Below are positions 1 to 4,951 of a DNA stretch of 5,578 bases, piece after piece. Every line of letters begins with the position of its first letter. Positions within the stretch are counted from its first letter, which is position 1. A program made the translations under genes and the position numbers. Below the pieces are notes generated by a model, which had not been told where the DNA came from, did not search any database, and saw only the letters and a program-made list of their open reading frames with translations. The DNA comes from Nitriliruptoraceae bacterium (GTDB lineage Bacteria; Actinomycetota; Nitriliruptoria; Nitriliruptorales; Nitriliruptoraceae). The stretch lies in the NCBI GenBank assembly GCA_007118045.1, contig SKTG01000115.1, positions 1 through 5,578 on the forward strand, in the 5' to 3' direction.

Positions 1-78
1 CTCGCCGCCCCCTGGGCGTCGGGTCGTCGCCGCGTCCGTGACCCGCTCGTCCCGCTGCGCCTGCGAGGATCGCTTCAC
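1..78 (-). CDS. Start of next operon gene, truncated by window edge (possible ABC ATPase)
   Basis: A GTG codon at 78-76 overlaps the TGA stop of the DppC-type permease gene in a GTGA arrangement. It is preceded by GGAGGT (84-89) with a 5-nt gap, a very good ribosome binding site. The frame stays open for all 26 visible codons to the window edge and begins MKRSSQAQRDERV, followed by a short hydrophilic stretch ending in GGGE. No domain is visible. In DppABCDF-type operons the permeases are normally followed by DppD/OppD-type ATPases, whose N termini are often short hydrophilic tails before the first beta strand. The ATPase identity is therefore inferred from position only; the existence of a translated gene is better supported, by the coupling and the ribosome binding site. 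Confidence 0.55.
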   Translation of the reverse strand, partial: MKRSSQAQRDERVTDAATTRRPGGGE

Positions 79-1028
79 GCGGGACCTCCGTCGTCCGCCG
101 CCCCGCTGGAGCGCCGCTTCTGCCCCGTGAGCCAGCGCCACCGCTGCGCCGGATCGCTGACCGCACGCAGCCAGGTGGCGAGCAGGTTCGCGCTGAGCGC
201 CGTCAGCAGGATGAAGATCCCGGGGAAGGTGATGACCCACCAGGAGGTGCGGATGTAGGGGCGGCCGTCGCTGATCATCAGACCCCACGACGGTTCGGGC
301 GGCTGGATCCCGAGGCCGAGGAAGCTCAAGGAGGCCTCCGCGAGGATCAGACGCGCGAGTTCGAGGGTGGCGAGCACGAGCATCGGCGACATCAGGTTCG
401 GGAGCAGGTGGCGGAAGATGATCCGACGCTGGCTGCAGCCCAGCGAGCGTGCCGCCTCCACGATGGACGTCTCCGCGAGGGCGAGCGTGAGACCGCGGGA
501 CACGCGGGCGTAGAGCGGCCACCGCACCAGCGCCAGGATGAGGACGATGTTGGTCAGCCCTCCCCCGATGACGTGGAGGACGAAGATCGCCAGCACCAGG
601 AACGGCAACCCCATGGTCAGGTCCACCGTGCGCATGACGAGGTCGTCGGTCCAGCCGCGCAGGTAGCCGGCCGTGACGCCGAGCAGGACCCCGATGACCC
701 CGGAGACGATCACCCCGGCGAAGCCCACCGAGAGGGAGACCCGGGCCCCGTGGATCAGACGGCTCAGGACGTCGCGGCCCAGCGGATCGGTACCGAACAG
801 GTGCGGGAGCCCTCCGTCGGCCGCCGGCGTCATCGGTGGCTCGTTGCGCAGCGACAGCGACTGGGACAGGGGATCCTTCGGAGCGATGAGGCCGGGGAAC
901 AGCGCGGCGAGGATGAAGAAGATCAGGAGCAACAGCGCGAACAGCGTCAGCTTGTCGCGCCAGATCGCCACGAGGTAACGCCGCCACGCCGGGATCGGCG
1001 CTGGTGCGTCCTCGGTCCGAGGCTCCAT
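75..1028 (-). CDS. DppC/OppC-type ABC transporter permease
   Basis: This 317-aa inner-membrane subunit belongs to the peptide/opine/nickel uptake ABC family and should pair with the DppB-type protein encoded just upstream. A short cytoplasmic N-terminal tail leads into a first membrane helix at about residues 27-48. The family signature GTDPLGRDVLSR is at 79-90, followed by further hydrophobic segments near 97-121, 140-168, 212-230 and 263-286. The EAA loop that contacts the ATPase is at 191-211 (EAARSLG ... RHLLPN), and EASLSFLGLG at 231-240 is also typical. The ATG at 1028 was chosen because AGGAG (1036-1040) lies 7 nt upstream. A GTG at 1052-1050, overlapping the upstream stop as GTGA, would add 8 residues but has no comparable ribosome binding site. 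The gap to the upstream stop is 20 bp, so the genes are surely cotranscribed. The substrate cannot be read from the sequence; members carry peptides, nickel, opines or oligosaccharides. Confidence 0.95.
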   Translation of the reverse strand: MEPRTEDAPAPIPAWRRYLVAIWRDKLTLFALLLLIFFILAALFPGLIAPKDPLSQSLSLRNEPPMTPAADGGLPHLFGTDPLGRDVLSRLIHGARVSLSVGFAGVIVSGVIGVLLGVTAGYLRGWTDDLVMRTVDLTMGLPFLVLAIFVLHVIGGGLTNIVLILALVRWPLYARVSRGLTLALAETSIVEAARSLGCSQRRIIFRHLLPNLMSPMLVLATLELARLILAEASLSFLGLGIQPPEPSWGLMISDGRPYIRTSWWVITFPGIFILLTALSANLLATWLRAVSDPAQRWRWLTGQKRRSSGAADDGGPA

Positions 1029-1048
1029 CGACGGGCTCCTGTACCGGC

Positions 1049-1966
1049 TCACCGGTAGCTGATCTTCGGGTTCAGTGAGGTGTAGAGCAGATCGACGATC
1101 AGGTTGACCACGATCGCGAGCACGGCGATGACCGCGATGGTGGCCTCGATCAGGAACAGATCGCGGCGCTCGATGGCCTGGAGCAGCAGCAGGCCGATCC
1201 CGGGCCAGGCGAAGACGACCTCCACGACGATCGCACCGTTCAGCAGGTGGTTGAACTCGTCGCCGGAGAGGGTGACCACGGGGATCGCGGCGTTCTTCAA
1301 CGCGTGGAAGAAGATGCGGTGCTCCGGCATGCCCTTCGCGCGGGCCATGCGCACGTAGGGCTTGCTGTACTCGTCCAGCATCGCGCTGCGCGTGAGCTGG
1401 GCGATGCGTCCGATCGCCCGGAACGAGAGGGTCAACGCCGGGAGGATCACGTAGGCCAGGCCGGGACCGAACCCGCCCGTCCTCGTCCAGCCCAGTCCGA
1501 CCGAGAAGATCATGATCAGCATGAGCCCGGCCCAGAAGTCGACGGTCGAGACGCCTCCGAGGGAGGAGACGTTCACGAACCGGTCGATGAGCGAGCGCGG
1601 CTTGAACGCGGCGATGGAGCCCATCAGCACCGCGGTGGGCACGGAGATCAGGAACGCGACGCCTGCCAGGTAGAAGGTGACCGGCAGGCGTCCCAGGACG
1701 AGTTGCATCGCCGGGACGTCCTGCCAGAGCGACTGACCGAAGGTGCCCGAGGCCACGCGCTCGAGGTACGCGCCCAGCCGGTCCCACCACGATCCGGTGA
1801 GCCCCAGCGACTCCGCCAGTTCCTCGCGCTGGGCGGCCGTCGCCTCGGTCGGCAGCATCAGCGCCACCGGATCGCCGATCAGGTTGCTGATGACGAAGAT
1901 GACGACCAGGACGACGGCGAGCACGGACAGCGAGTGCCAGAACCGACGGAACAGATACGCCGCGAT
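1049..1966 (-). CDS. DppB/OppB-type ABC transporter permease, apparent ATC start
   Basis: This 305-aa inner-membrane permease (counting from the proposed start) is partner of the DppC-type subunit. The first helix spans about residues 12-33 and is followed by the family's GDPV at 31-34. FGQSLW at 76-81 lies in the periplasmic domain. The EAA loop is at 208-225 (ARAKG ... HALKN), then VVFAWPGIG at 250-258, and a C terminus (YTSLNPKISYR) resembling the usual LDPRI ending. The first standard start codon is GTG at 1924, but it lacks a ribosome binding site and would remove the AAYLFRRF segment. That segment matches the MxxYLxRR start common in DppB proteins. No ATG, GTG or TTG lies in frame between 1924 and the TAG at 2006-2008. 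ATC at 1966-1964 falls exactly where the family Met belongs, 7 nt after GAGGAGG. Either ATC is used or a base is wrong or mutated there. Confidence 0.93.
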   Translation of the reverse strand: MAAYLFRRFWHSLSVLAVVLVVIFVISNLIGDPVALMLPTEATAAQREELAESLGLTGSWWDRLGAYLERVASGTFGQSLWQDVPAMQLVLGRLPVTFYLAGVAFLISVPTAVLMGSIAAFKPRSLIDRFVNVSSLGGVSTVDFWAGLMLIMIFSVGLGWTRTGGFGPGLAYVILPALTLSFRAIGRIAQLTRSAMLDEYSKPYVRMARAKGMPEHRIFFHALKNAAIPVVTLSGDEFNHLLNGAIVVEVVFAWPGIGLLLLQAIERRDLFLIEATIAVIAVLAIVVNLIVDLLYTSLNPKISYR

Positions 1967-1973
1967 GACCGCC

Positions 1974-1980
1974 CCTCCTC
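1974..1980 (-). promoter_or_regulatory. Ribosome binding site of the DppB-type gene
   Basis: The minus strand reads GAGGAGG here, close to a perfect Shine-Dalgarno sequence. Counting 7 nt downstream reaches ATC at 1966, not any standard start codon. This site is the main evidence for placing translation initiation at 1966 rather than at the GTG at 1924, which is about 50 nt away from it. Confidence 0.75.
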
Positions 1981-1989
1981 GACGCGTCG

Positions 1990-2006
1990 GGCACCGGAGT
2001 GGTGCC
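1990..2006 (-). other. Hairpin upstream of the DppB-type gene
   Basis: Arms GGCACC and GGTGCC form a perfect 6-bp stem around a 5-nt loop. It ends 9 nt before the GAGGAGG ribosome binding site. No T-tract follows, so it is not a standard intrinsic terminator. It belongs to a series of three hairpins in the 122-bp gap after the binding-protein gene. Confidence 0.45.
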
Positions 2007-2008
2007 TA

Positions 2009-2049
2009 CGGGCGGGCCGACGACCTCGTGGGGTGCGTCGACCCGCCCG
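2009..2049 (-). other. Large hairpin between binding-protein and permease genes
   Basis: On the minus strand CGGGCGGG pairs with CCCGCCCG (8 bp); after a single mismatch, CGACG/CGTCG pairs for 5 bp around a 13-nt loop. This is the strongest fold seen in the gap. No T-run follows, so full rho-independent termination is unlikely. A stable structure between a binding-protein gene and its permeases commonly protects the upstream mRNA or causes partial termination, so that the binding protein is made in excess. That role is inferred here. Confidence 0.5.
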
Positions 2050-2065
2050 GGCTGGCACGTTCGAT

Positions 2066-2081
2066 CGAGCCGGTTGGCTCG
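2066..2081 (-). other. Hairpin just after the binding-protein stop codon
   Basis: CGAGCC and GGCTCG form a perfect 6-bp stem around a 4-nt loop, starting 7 nt after the TAG stop. No T-tract follows. It is the first of three hairpins in this gap and could block 3' exonucleases from the binding-protein message. Confidence 0.45.
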
Positions 2082-2088
2082 CGACGGC

Positions 2089-3768
2089 CTATAGGGACAT
2101 GTCCTTCAGGTAGACGTTGGTGTCGGCCCGCGTCTCCCAGTCCAGATCGTCGGAGACGCCGTGGAACAGCCCCATCTCGACGACCGGGATGAAGGGGATG
2201 TCCTCGTGGGCGACCATGGCGGCCTCGGCCAGCAGCTCGTGCCGCTCGTCCCCGGTCAGACCACCGGCCTCGTCGGTCAGGGCGTCGAACTCCTCGTCGC
2301 ACCAGGTCGAGATCGGTGCCTCGCACTGGTACCAGGAGGTCGCGGTGCCGTGGAAGTCCGCCAGCCGGTTGCTGTGCTGGTGGAGCACGACCCAGCCGCG
2401 GTCCTCGTCGATCGGCCGCGGTGGGTCGATGAGCTCTTCGAGGAACAGCGCGCTGTCGACGACCTCGAAGTCGACGGTCAGGCCGACGTCCTGCCACATC
2501 GCCTGGATGGCCTGCGCGACCTCGTTGATGCCCGGGAACTTCTCCCGTTCCACACGCAGGTTGATCGTCTGGTCGACCGGAGCGCCGTCGGCTTCGGCTT
2601 CCTCGACCAACTCACGTGCACGGTCGGGGTCGAAGTCGAAGATCGGGATGTCCTCGTTGTAGCCCGTCGCACCGTCGGGGACGAGCATCCGTGCCGGCGG
2701 GCCGGGCAGGAGCTCGTCGCCGATCGCCTCGCGGTCGATGGCGACCGCCATGGCCTCACGGATCCGGATGTCGGAGAGCAACGGGTTCATCGTGTCGATG
2801 CGGATGTGCGCGATGTCGATGTTGGGCGCGTCCAGGCACGCGTCACCGAGATCGTTGAGGCACTGGTCCGCGGGCAGCCGTTCCGCGAGGTGGGCCTCGC
2901 CGGCCTGCACCGCTGCGACGCGGCTCTGTTGGTCGCCGCGGATCAGGTAGGTCGCTCGCTCGATCGTGGCCTCACCGCCGGCCGCCTCGGGGTCGTCGTG
3001 CCCCCACCAGTCGTCGTTCAGTTCGATCTCGATCGACTGACCACGGTCCCACGAGACGAACTCGTACGGTCCGGTGCCGATGGGCTCCTCGCGCCAGGCG
3101 TCCTCGCCCTCCTGCTCGAAGTGCTCCTGCGAGAAGATCGGGCTCATCCACAGCCGGTTGGGCAGGATCGGGTCCGGGGACTCGAGCTCGACGTCGAGCG
3201 TGTACTCGTCGACGGCGACCGCCTCGAAGTCGGGTCCCTTGAACCCGAGCAACGGGCCGTCCACGAAGTCCTCCGACCAGCTGATGTTCAGGGCGTGGGC
3301 GGCGGCCTCCGCGTTGAACGGGGACCCGTCGTGGAAGTCGATGCCCTCGCGCAGCTCGAACCGCCAGGTCGTGTCGTCGACGGCCTCCCAGTCGGTCGCC
3401 AGCAGACCGACGAACTCGCCGCTCTCGCGATCGCGACCCACGAGCGGCTCCTGGATGTTGCGCAGCACCACACCGGTGGTGGCCGAGTAGCCGTATGGAG
3501 CCTCCAGCGTGGGCGGGTCCTCCGCCGTGACCACGACGATCTCGTCGTCGCCGGCCGCCTCGGCCGTCTCCTCGGCGTCGTCAACCTCGTCGGGTTCCTC
3601 CGTGTCGTCGTCGGCGTCGTCGGGGTCCTCGGCGTCGGCGACGACGTCTCCGTCGTCATCGTCGGCCCCGGCGTCGTCCGGCGCGTCCGGAGCGCACGCT
3701 CCGGCGAGCAAGGCCAACGCCGCCACGGCTCCGACGCTGCGCGTCCCGTTCCGCGATCGTGCTCTCAT
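2089..3768 (-). CDS. DppA/OppA-type substrate-binding lipoprotein
   Basis: This 559-aa extracytoplasmic solute-binding protein of the SBP_bac_5 family would deliver substrate to the two downstream permeases. The N terminus has a basic region, a hydrophobic core (about 12-24) and Cys25 as the likely lipidation site. The preceding LLAGAC is an acceptable but not ideal lipobox. Residues 26-76 are an acidic linker: 28 of 51 are Asp or Glu, with no Lys or Arg. The binding domain follows, with family motifs EPIGTGPYEFVSWDRGQSIE (228-247), NDDWWG (251-256) and DIRIREAMAVAIDREAI (333-349). Cys pairs at 303/311 and 482/490 could form disulfides. The ATG at 3768 is preferred because GGAG lies 6 nt upstream; an ATG at 3780 has its GGAG directly abutting, and longer versions add a polar leader that would spoil the signal peptide. 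The ligand is unknown; the family also binds oligosaccharides and metals. Confidence 0.93.
   Translation of the reverse strand: MRARSRNGTRSVGAVAALALLAGACAPDAPDDAGADDDDGDVVADAEDPDDADDDTEEPDEVDDAEETAEAAGDDEIVVVTAEDPPTLEAPYGYSATTGVVLRNIQEPLVGRDRESGEFVGLLATDWEAVDDTTWRFELREGIDFHDGSPFNAEAAAHALNISWSEDFVDGPLLGFKGPDFEAVAVDEYTLDVELESPDPILPNRLWMSPIFSQEHFEQEGEDAWREEPIGTGPYEFVSWDRGQSIEIELNDDWWGHDDPEAAGGEATIERATYLIRGDQQSRVAAVQAGEAHLAERLPADQCLNDLGDACLDAPNIDIAHIRIDTMNPLLSDIRIREAMAVAIDREAIGDELLPGPPARMLVPDGATGYNEDIPIFDFDPDRARELVEEAEADGAPVDQTINLRVEREKFPGINEVAQAIQAMWQDVGLTVDFEVVDSALFLEELIDPPRPIDEDRGWVVLHQHSNRLADFHGTATSWYQCEAPISTWCDEEFDALTDEAGGLTGDERHELLAEAAMVAHEDIPFIPVVEMGLFHGVSDDLDWETRADTNVYLKDMSL
3541..3693 (-). 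repeat. Low-complexity stretch encoding the acidic lipoprotein linker
   Basis: This stretch is dominated by GAC, GAG and GCC-type codons; on the plus strand it reads as runs of GTC and TCG. It encodes residues 26-76 of the binding protein, between the lipidated Cys and the folded domain. A flexible tether here is normal for a Gram-positive-type lipoprotein; the density of acidic residues is not. The triplet-like composition makes it prone to length change between strains. Confidence 0.8.
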
Positions 3769-3788
3769 CCCGCACTCCATCTCCCATG

Positions 3789-3804
3789 GCCGTCCCAGGA
3801 CGGC
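3789..3804 (-). other. Inverted repeat in the binding-protein leader
   Basis: The 7-base arms GCCGTCC and GGACGGC are separated by 2 bases; as RNA this gives a 6-bp stem with a 4-nt loop. It lies 20 nt upstream of the chosen ATG, just ahead of the ribosome binding site, and could be an RNA hairpin or a protein-binding dyad. Confidence 0.4.
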
Positions 3805-3814
3805 TCTCCCGAAC

Positions 3815-3834
3815 GAGCGGCCTCCCGACCGCTC
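3815..3834 (-). other. Hairpin near the predicted 5' end of the binding-protein mRNA
   Basis: The arms GAGCGG and CCGCTC form a 6-bp stem around an 8-nt loop. If transcription starts near 3839, as the promoter spacing predicts, this hairpin sits at the extreme 5' end of the message, where such structures often stabilise mRNA. The loop holds GGGAGG, a Shine-Dalgarno-like sequence with no start codon to serve. Confidence 0.35.
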
Positions 3835-3845
3835 CCGCGCCACGC

Positions 3846-3874
3846 ATCCTATGGTCAGACCAGCATGTGGTCAA
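3846..3874 (-). promoter_or_regulatory. Sigma70-type promoter of the binding-protein/permease operon
   Basis: On the minus strand, TTGACC (3874-3869, 5 of 6 to the -35 consensus) is followed after exactly 17 bp by TAGGAT (3851-3846, 4 of 6 to the -10 consensus). The predicted start is near 3839, giving a leader of about 70 nt. The promoter lies in the gap after the dehydrogenase gene, so the transport operon can be transcribed on its own. The spacer is filled by the palindromic operator, so a bound protein would block RNA polymerase directly. Confidence 0.65.
3851..3871 (-). promoter_or_regulatory. GntR/FadR-type operator, copy 1
   Basis: The minus strand reads ACCACAT, then GC, then TGGTCTGACCAT. 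The perfect 11-bp palindrome TGGTC-T-GACCA (3852-3862) matches the TGGTnnnACCA core known for FadR-subfamily GntR regulators. An extra ACCA at the left makes a third half-site. A near-identical element precedes the dehydrogenase gene. The site overlaps the -35/-10 spacer, as expected for repression relieved by a ligand. The regulator gene is not in this window. Confidence 0.7.
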
Positions 3875-3881
3875 CGGTCCA

Positions 3882-3907
3882 GGCCCCCGGCTCCGGAACG
3901 TGGGGCC
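3882..3907 (-). terminator. Possible hairpin terminator after the dehydrogenase gene
   Basis: GGCCCC and GGGGCC form a 6-bp GC stem around a 14-nt loop, starting one base after the TGA stop of the dehydrogenase. No T-tract follows, so it is weak as an intrinsic terminator. It sits between that gene and the -35 of the next promoter, where a terminator would be expected. Confidence 0.3.
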
Positions 3908-3908
3908 G

Positions 3909-4691
3909 TCAGCTCGTCTGCGTCATCGCCGAGTGCCCACCGTCCACCGCGAGCGCCGTCCCCGTCACGTACGAGGCCTCGTCCGAGGCGAGGTAGAGGT
4001 TGGCGGTCGCGACCTCCTCCGGCGCCGCCTGGCGCCGCAGCAGCGCGGGGCCACCCTCGTGGGGCTCGAGCACGGACTCGTCCAGGTCCCAGCCCTCGCG
4101 CTCGGCCCTGGCGAGGTGGAACTCGGTCAGGGTCTGCCCCGGAAGGACGGCGTTGACACGGATGCCCTGCTCGGCGTGATCGCAGGCCATCGAACGCGTC
4201 AACGCGAGCAGCCCGGCCTTCATCGAGTCGTAGAGCGCCATGCCGGGGCGTCCCGACCACGCGTGCACGGAGGAGACGTTGACCACCGCCCCACCTCCGC
4301 TGTCGATCATCAGGGGCAGCAGGCTCCGCGAGCAGAGCGCCGCACCACGCAGGTTGACCGCGAAGATCGTGTCCCAGTCCTCCTGGCTGGCCTCCGTGAC
4401 CGGGCCGTAGTGGCGGATGCCGGCGTTGTTGACGAGCACGTCCAGCCGACCGAAGCGCTCCGACACCTGTTCGGCCAGCTGCTCGATCGCGTGGGCGTCC
4501 GCGATGTCGCACTCCACGGCCTCCGCGACCCCACCGGCGTCCGTGATCCGATCCGCGACCTTGGTCGCCGTGTCCGCGTAGCGGTCCACCACCACCACCG
4601 ATGCGCCCTCGCGGGCGAACAGCTCGGACGTCGCGCGACCGATCCCGGAGCCTCCTCCGGTCACCACGGCGATCTTGTCTCCCAGTCTCAT
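3909..4691 (-). CDS. Classical short-chain dehydrogenase/reductase (SDR), probably NAD-dependent
   Basis: This 260-aa cytoplasmic oxidoreductase has the usual length of classical SDRs and all their motifs. The cofactor loop TGGGSGIG is at 11-18. Asp36 at the end of strand beta2 favours NAD(H) over NADP(H). CDIAD at 61-65 contacts the adenine ring and NNAG is at 88-91. The catalytic residues are Asn113, Ser141, Tyr154 and Lys158, and NAVLPG is at 180-185. Tyr-x-x-x-Lys is intact, though the residue before Lys is Met rather than the common Ser. The ATG at 4691 has GAGGA 5 nt upstream. The substrate is not predictable; FabG-like, sugar and sterol dehydrogenases share this fold. The shared operator with the transporter suggests it oxidises or reduces the imported solute or a breakdown product. 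Confidence 0.95.
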   Translation of the reverse strand: MRLGDKIAVVTGGGSGIGRATSELFAREGASVVVVDRYADTATKVADRITDAGGVAEAVECDIADAHAIEQLAEQVSERFGRLDVLVNNAGIRHYGPVTEASQEDWDTIFAVNLRGAALCSRSLLPLMIDSGGGAVVNVSSVHAWSGRPGMALYDSMKAGLLALTRSMACDHAEQGIRVNAVLPGQTLTEFHLARAEREGWDLDESVLEPHEGGPALLRRQAAPEEVATANLYLASDEASYVTGTALAVDGGHSAMTQTS

Positions 4692-4711
4692 CGTCTTCCT
4701 CGGCTCGACAG

Positions 4712-4732
4712 ATGGTCAAACCATAATGTGGT
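4712..4732 (-). promoter_or_regulatory. GntR/FadR-type operator, copy 2
   Basis: The minus strand reads ACCACAT, then TA, then TGGTTTGACCAT, matching copy 1 at 18 of 21 bases. The core ATGGT-TTG-ACCAT (4712-4724) is a perfect 5-bp dyad. The element ends 20 nt before the dehydrogenase ATG. Unlike copy 1, bases at the equivalent -35 and -10 positions (TGAACC and TCTGTC) are poor, so the promoter must be placed differently. CATTAT at 4728-4723 is a possible -10 box, with no good -35. Confidence 0.7.
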
Positions 4733-4951
4733 TCACGCCCGAACGGAAGGCCCTTCTCTTCGAGACGACGCGCCGGGGCCGCCAGGGTGGGTTGGCCAGG
4801 CCACAGGCGCGTCTGGCCCTGTGCTTCACTGGTCGTCGCCGCGAACGCGACGAGGATCACCCGTGCAGGCACCACGTATCGACGTCACAGAGCATGTGGC
4901 GGAGAGGTCCGGGCAGACGGGCAGCCGAGCGGACGCCGGCGTCGTCGGCGC
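4733..4951. other. Intergenic region between the dehydrogenase and AzlC genes
   Basis: With the operator this forms a 260-bp divergent gap. I see no convincing gene here; open frames run through but have no family motif. Two overlapping, mutually exclusive hairpins can form near 4794-4823 (GGCCAG/CTGGCC and CACAGG/CCTGTG). A clear 7-bp hairpin, TCGTCGC/GCGACGA with a 7-nt loop, is at 4833-4853. No good plus-strand promoter for the AzlC gene could be identified. Confidence 0.5.

Noticed and set aside
1029..1994. Long open frame continuous with the DppC-type gene and starting at GTG 1994
   Set aside because: Upstream of the DppC-type start it is an Arg/Gly/Pro-rich shadow of the DppB-type gene in another frame, with no membrane segments or family motifs; it is not a fused protein.
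2253..2263. CGGTCAGACCA, a 10 of 11 match to the operator palindrome, inside the binding-protein gene
   Set aside because: It lacks the flanking ACCACAT part and one outer base, and encodes an ordinary LTG stretch of the protein; chance occurrence is likely.
3521..3700. Repeated GTC/TCG triplets as a tandem repeat or CRISPR-like array
   Set aside because: There is no fixed repeat unit or spacer; the pattern follows from Asp/Glu codons of the acidic linker.
2161..3996. 611-codon plus-strand open frame opposite the binding-protein gene
   Set aside because: It is the antisense of a gene rich in GAC/GAG codons, giving Val/Leu/Asp-rich low complexity with no recognisable domain; typical GC-rich shadow.
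4705..4727. Plus-strand TCGACA and CATAAT as a promoter for the AzlC gene
   Set aside because: The spacing is only 11 bp, far too short for a sigma70-type promoter, and the gene begins more than 200 bp away.
4887..4901. GCATGTGG, resembling part of the operator element
   Set aside because: Only eight bases match and there is no TGGTnnnACCA core beside it.
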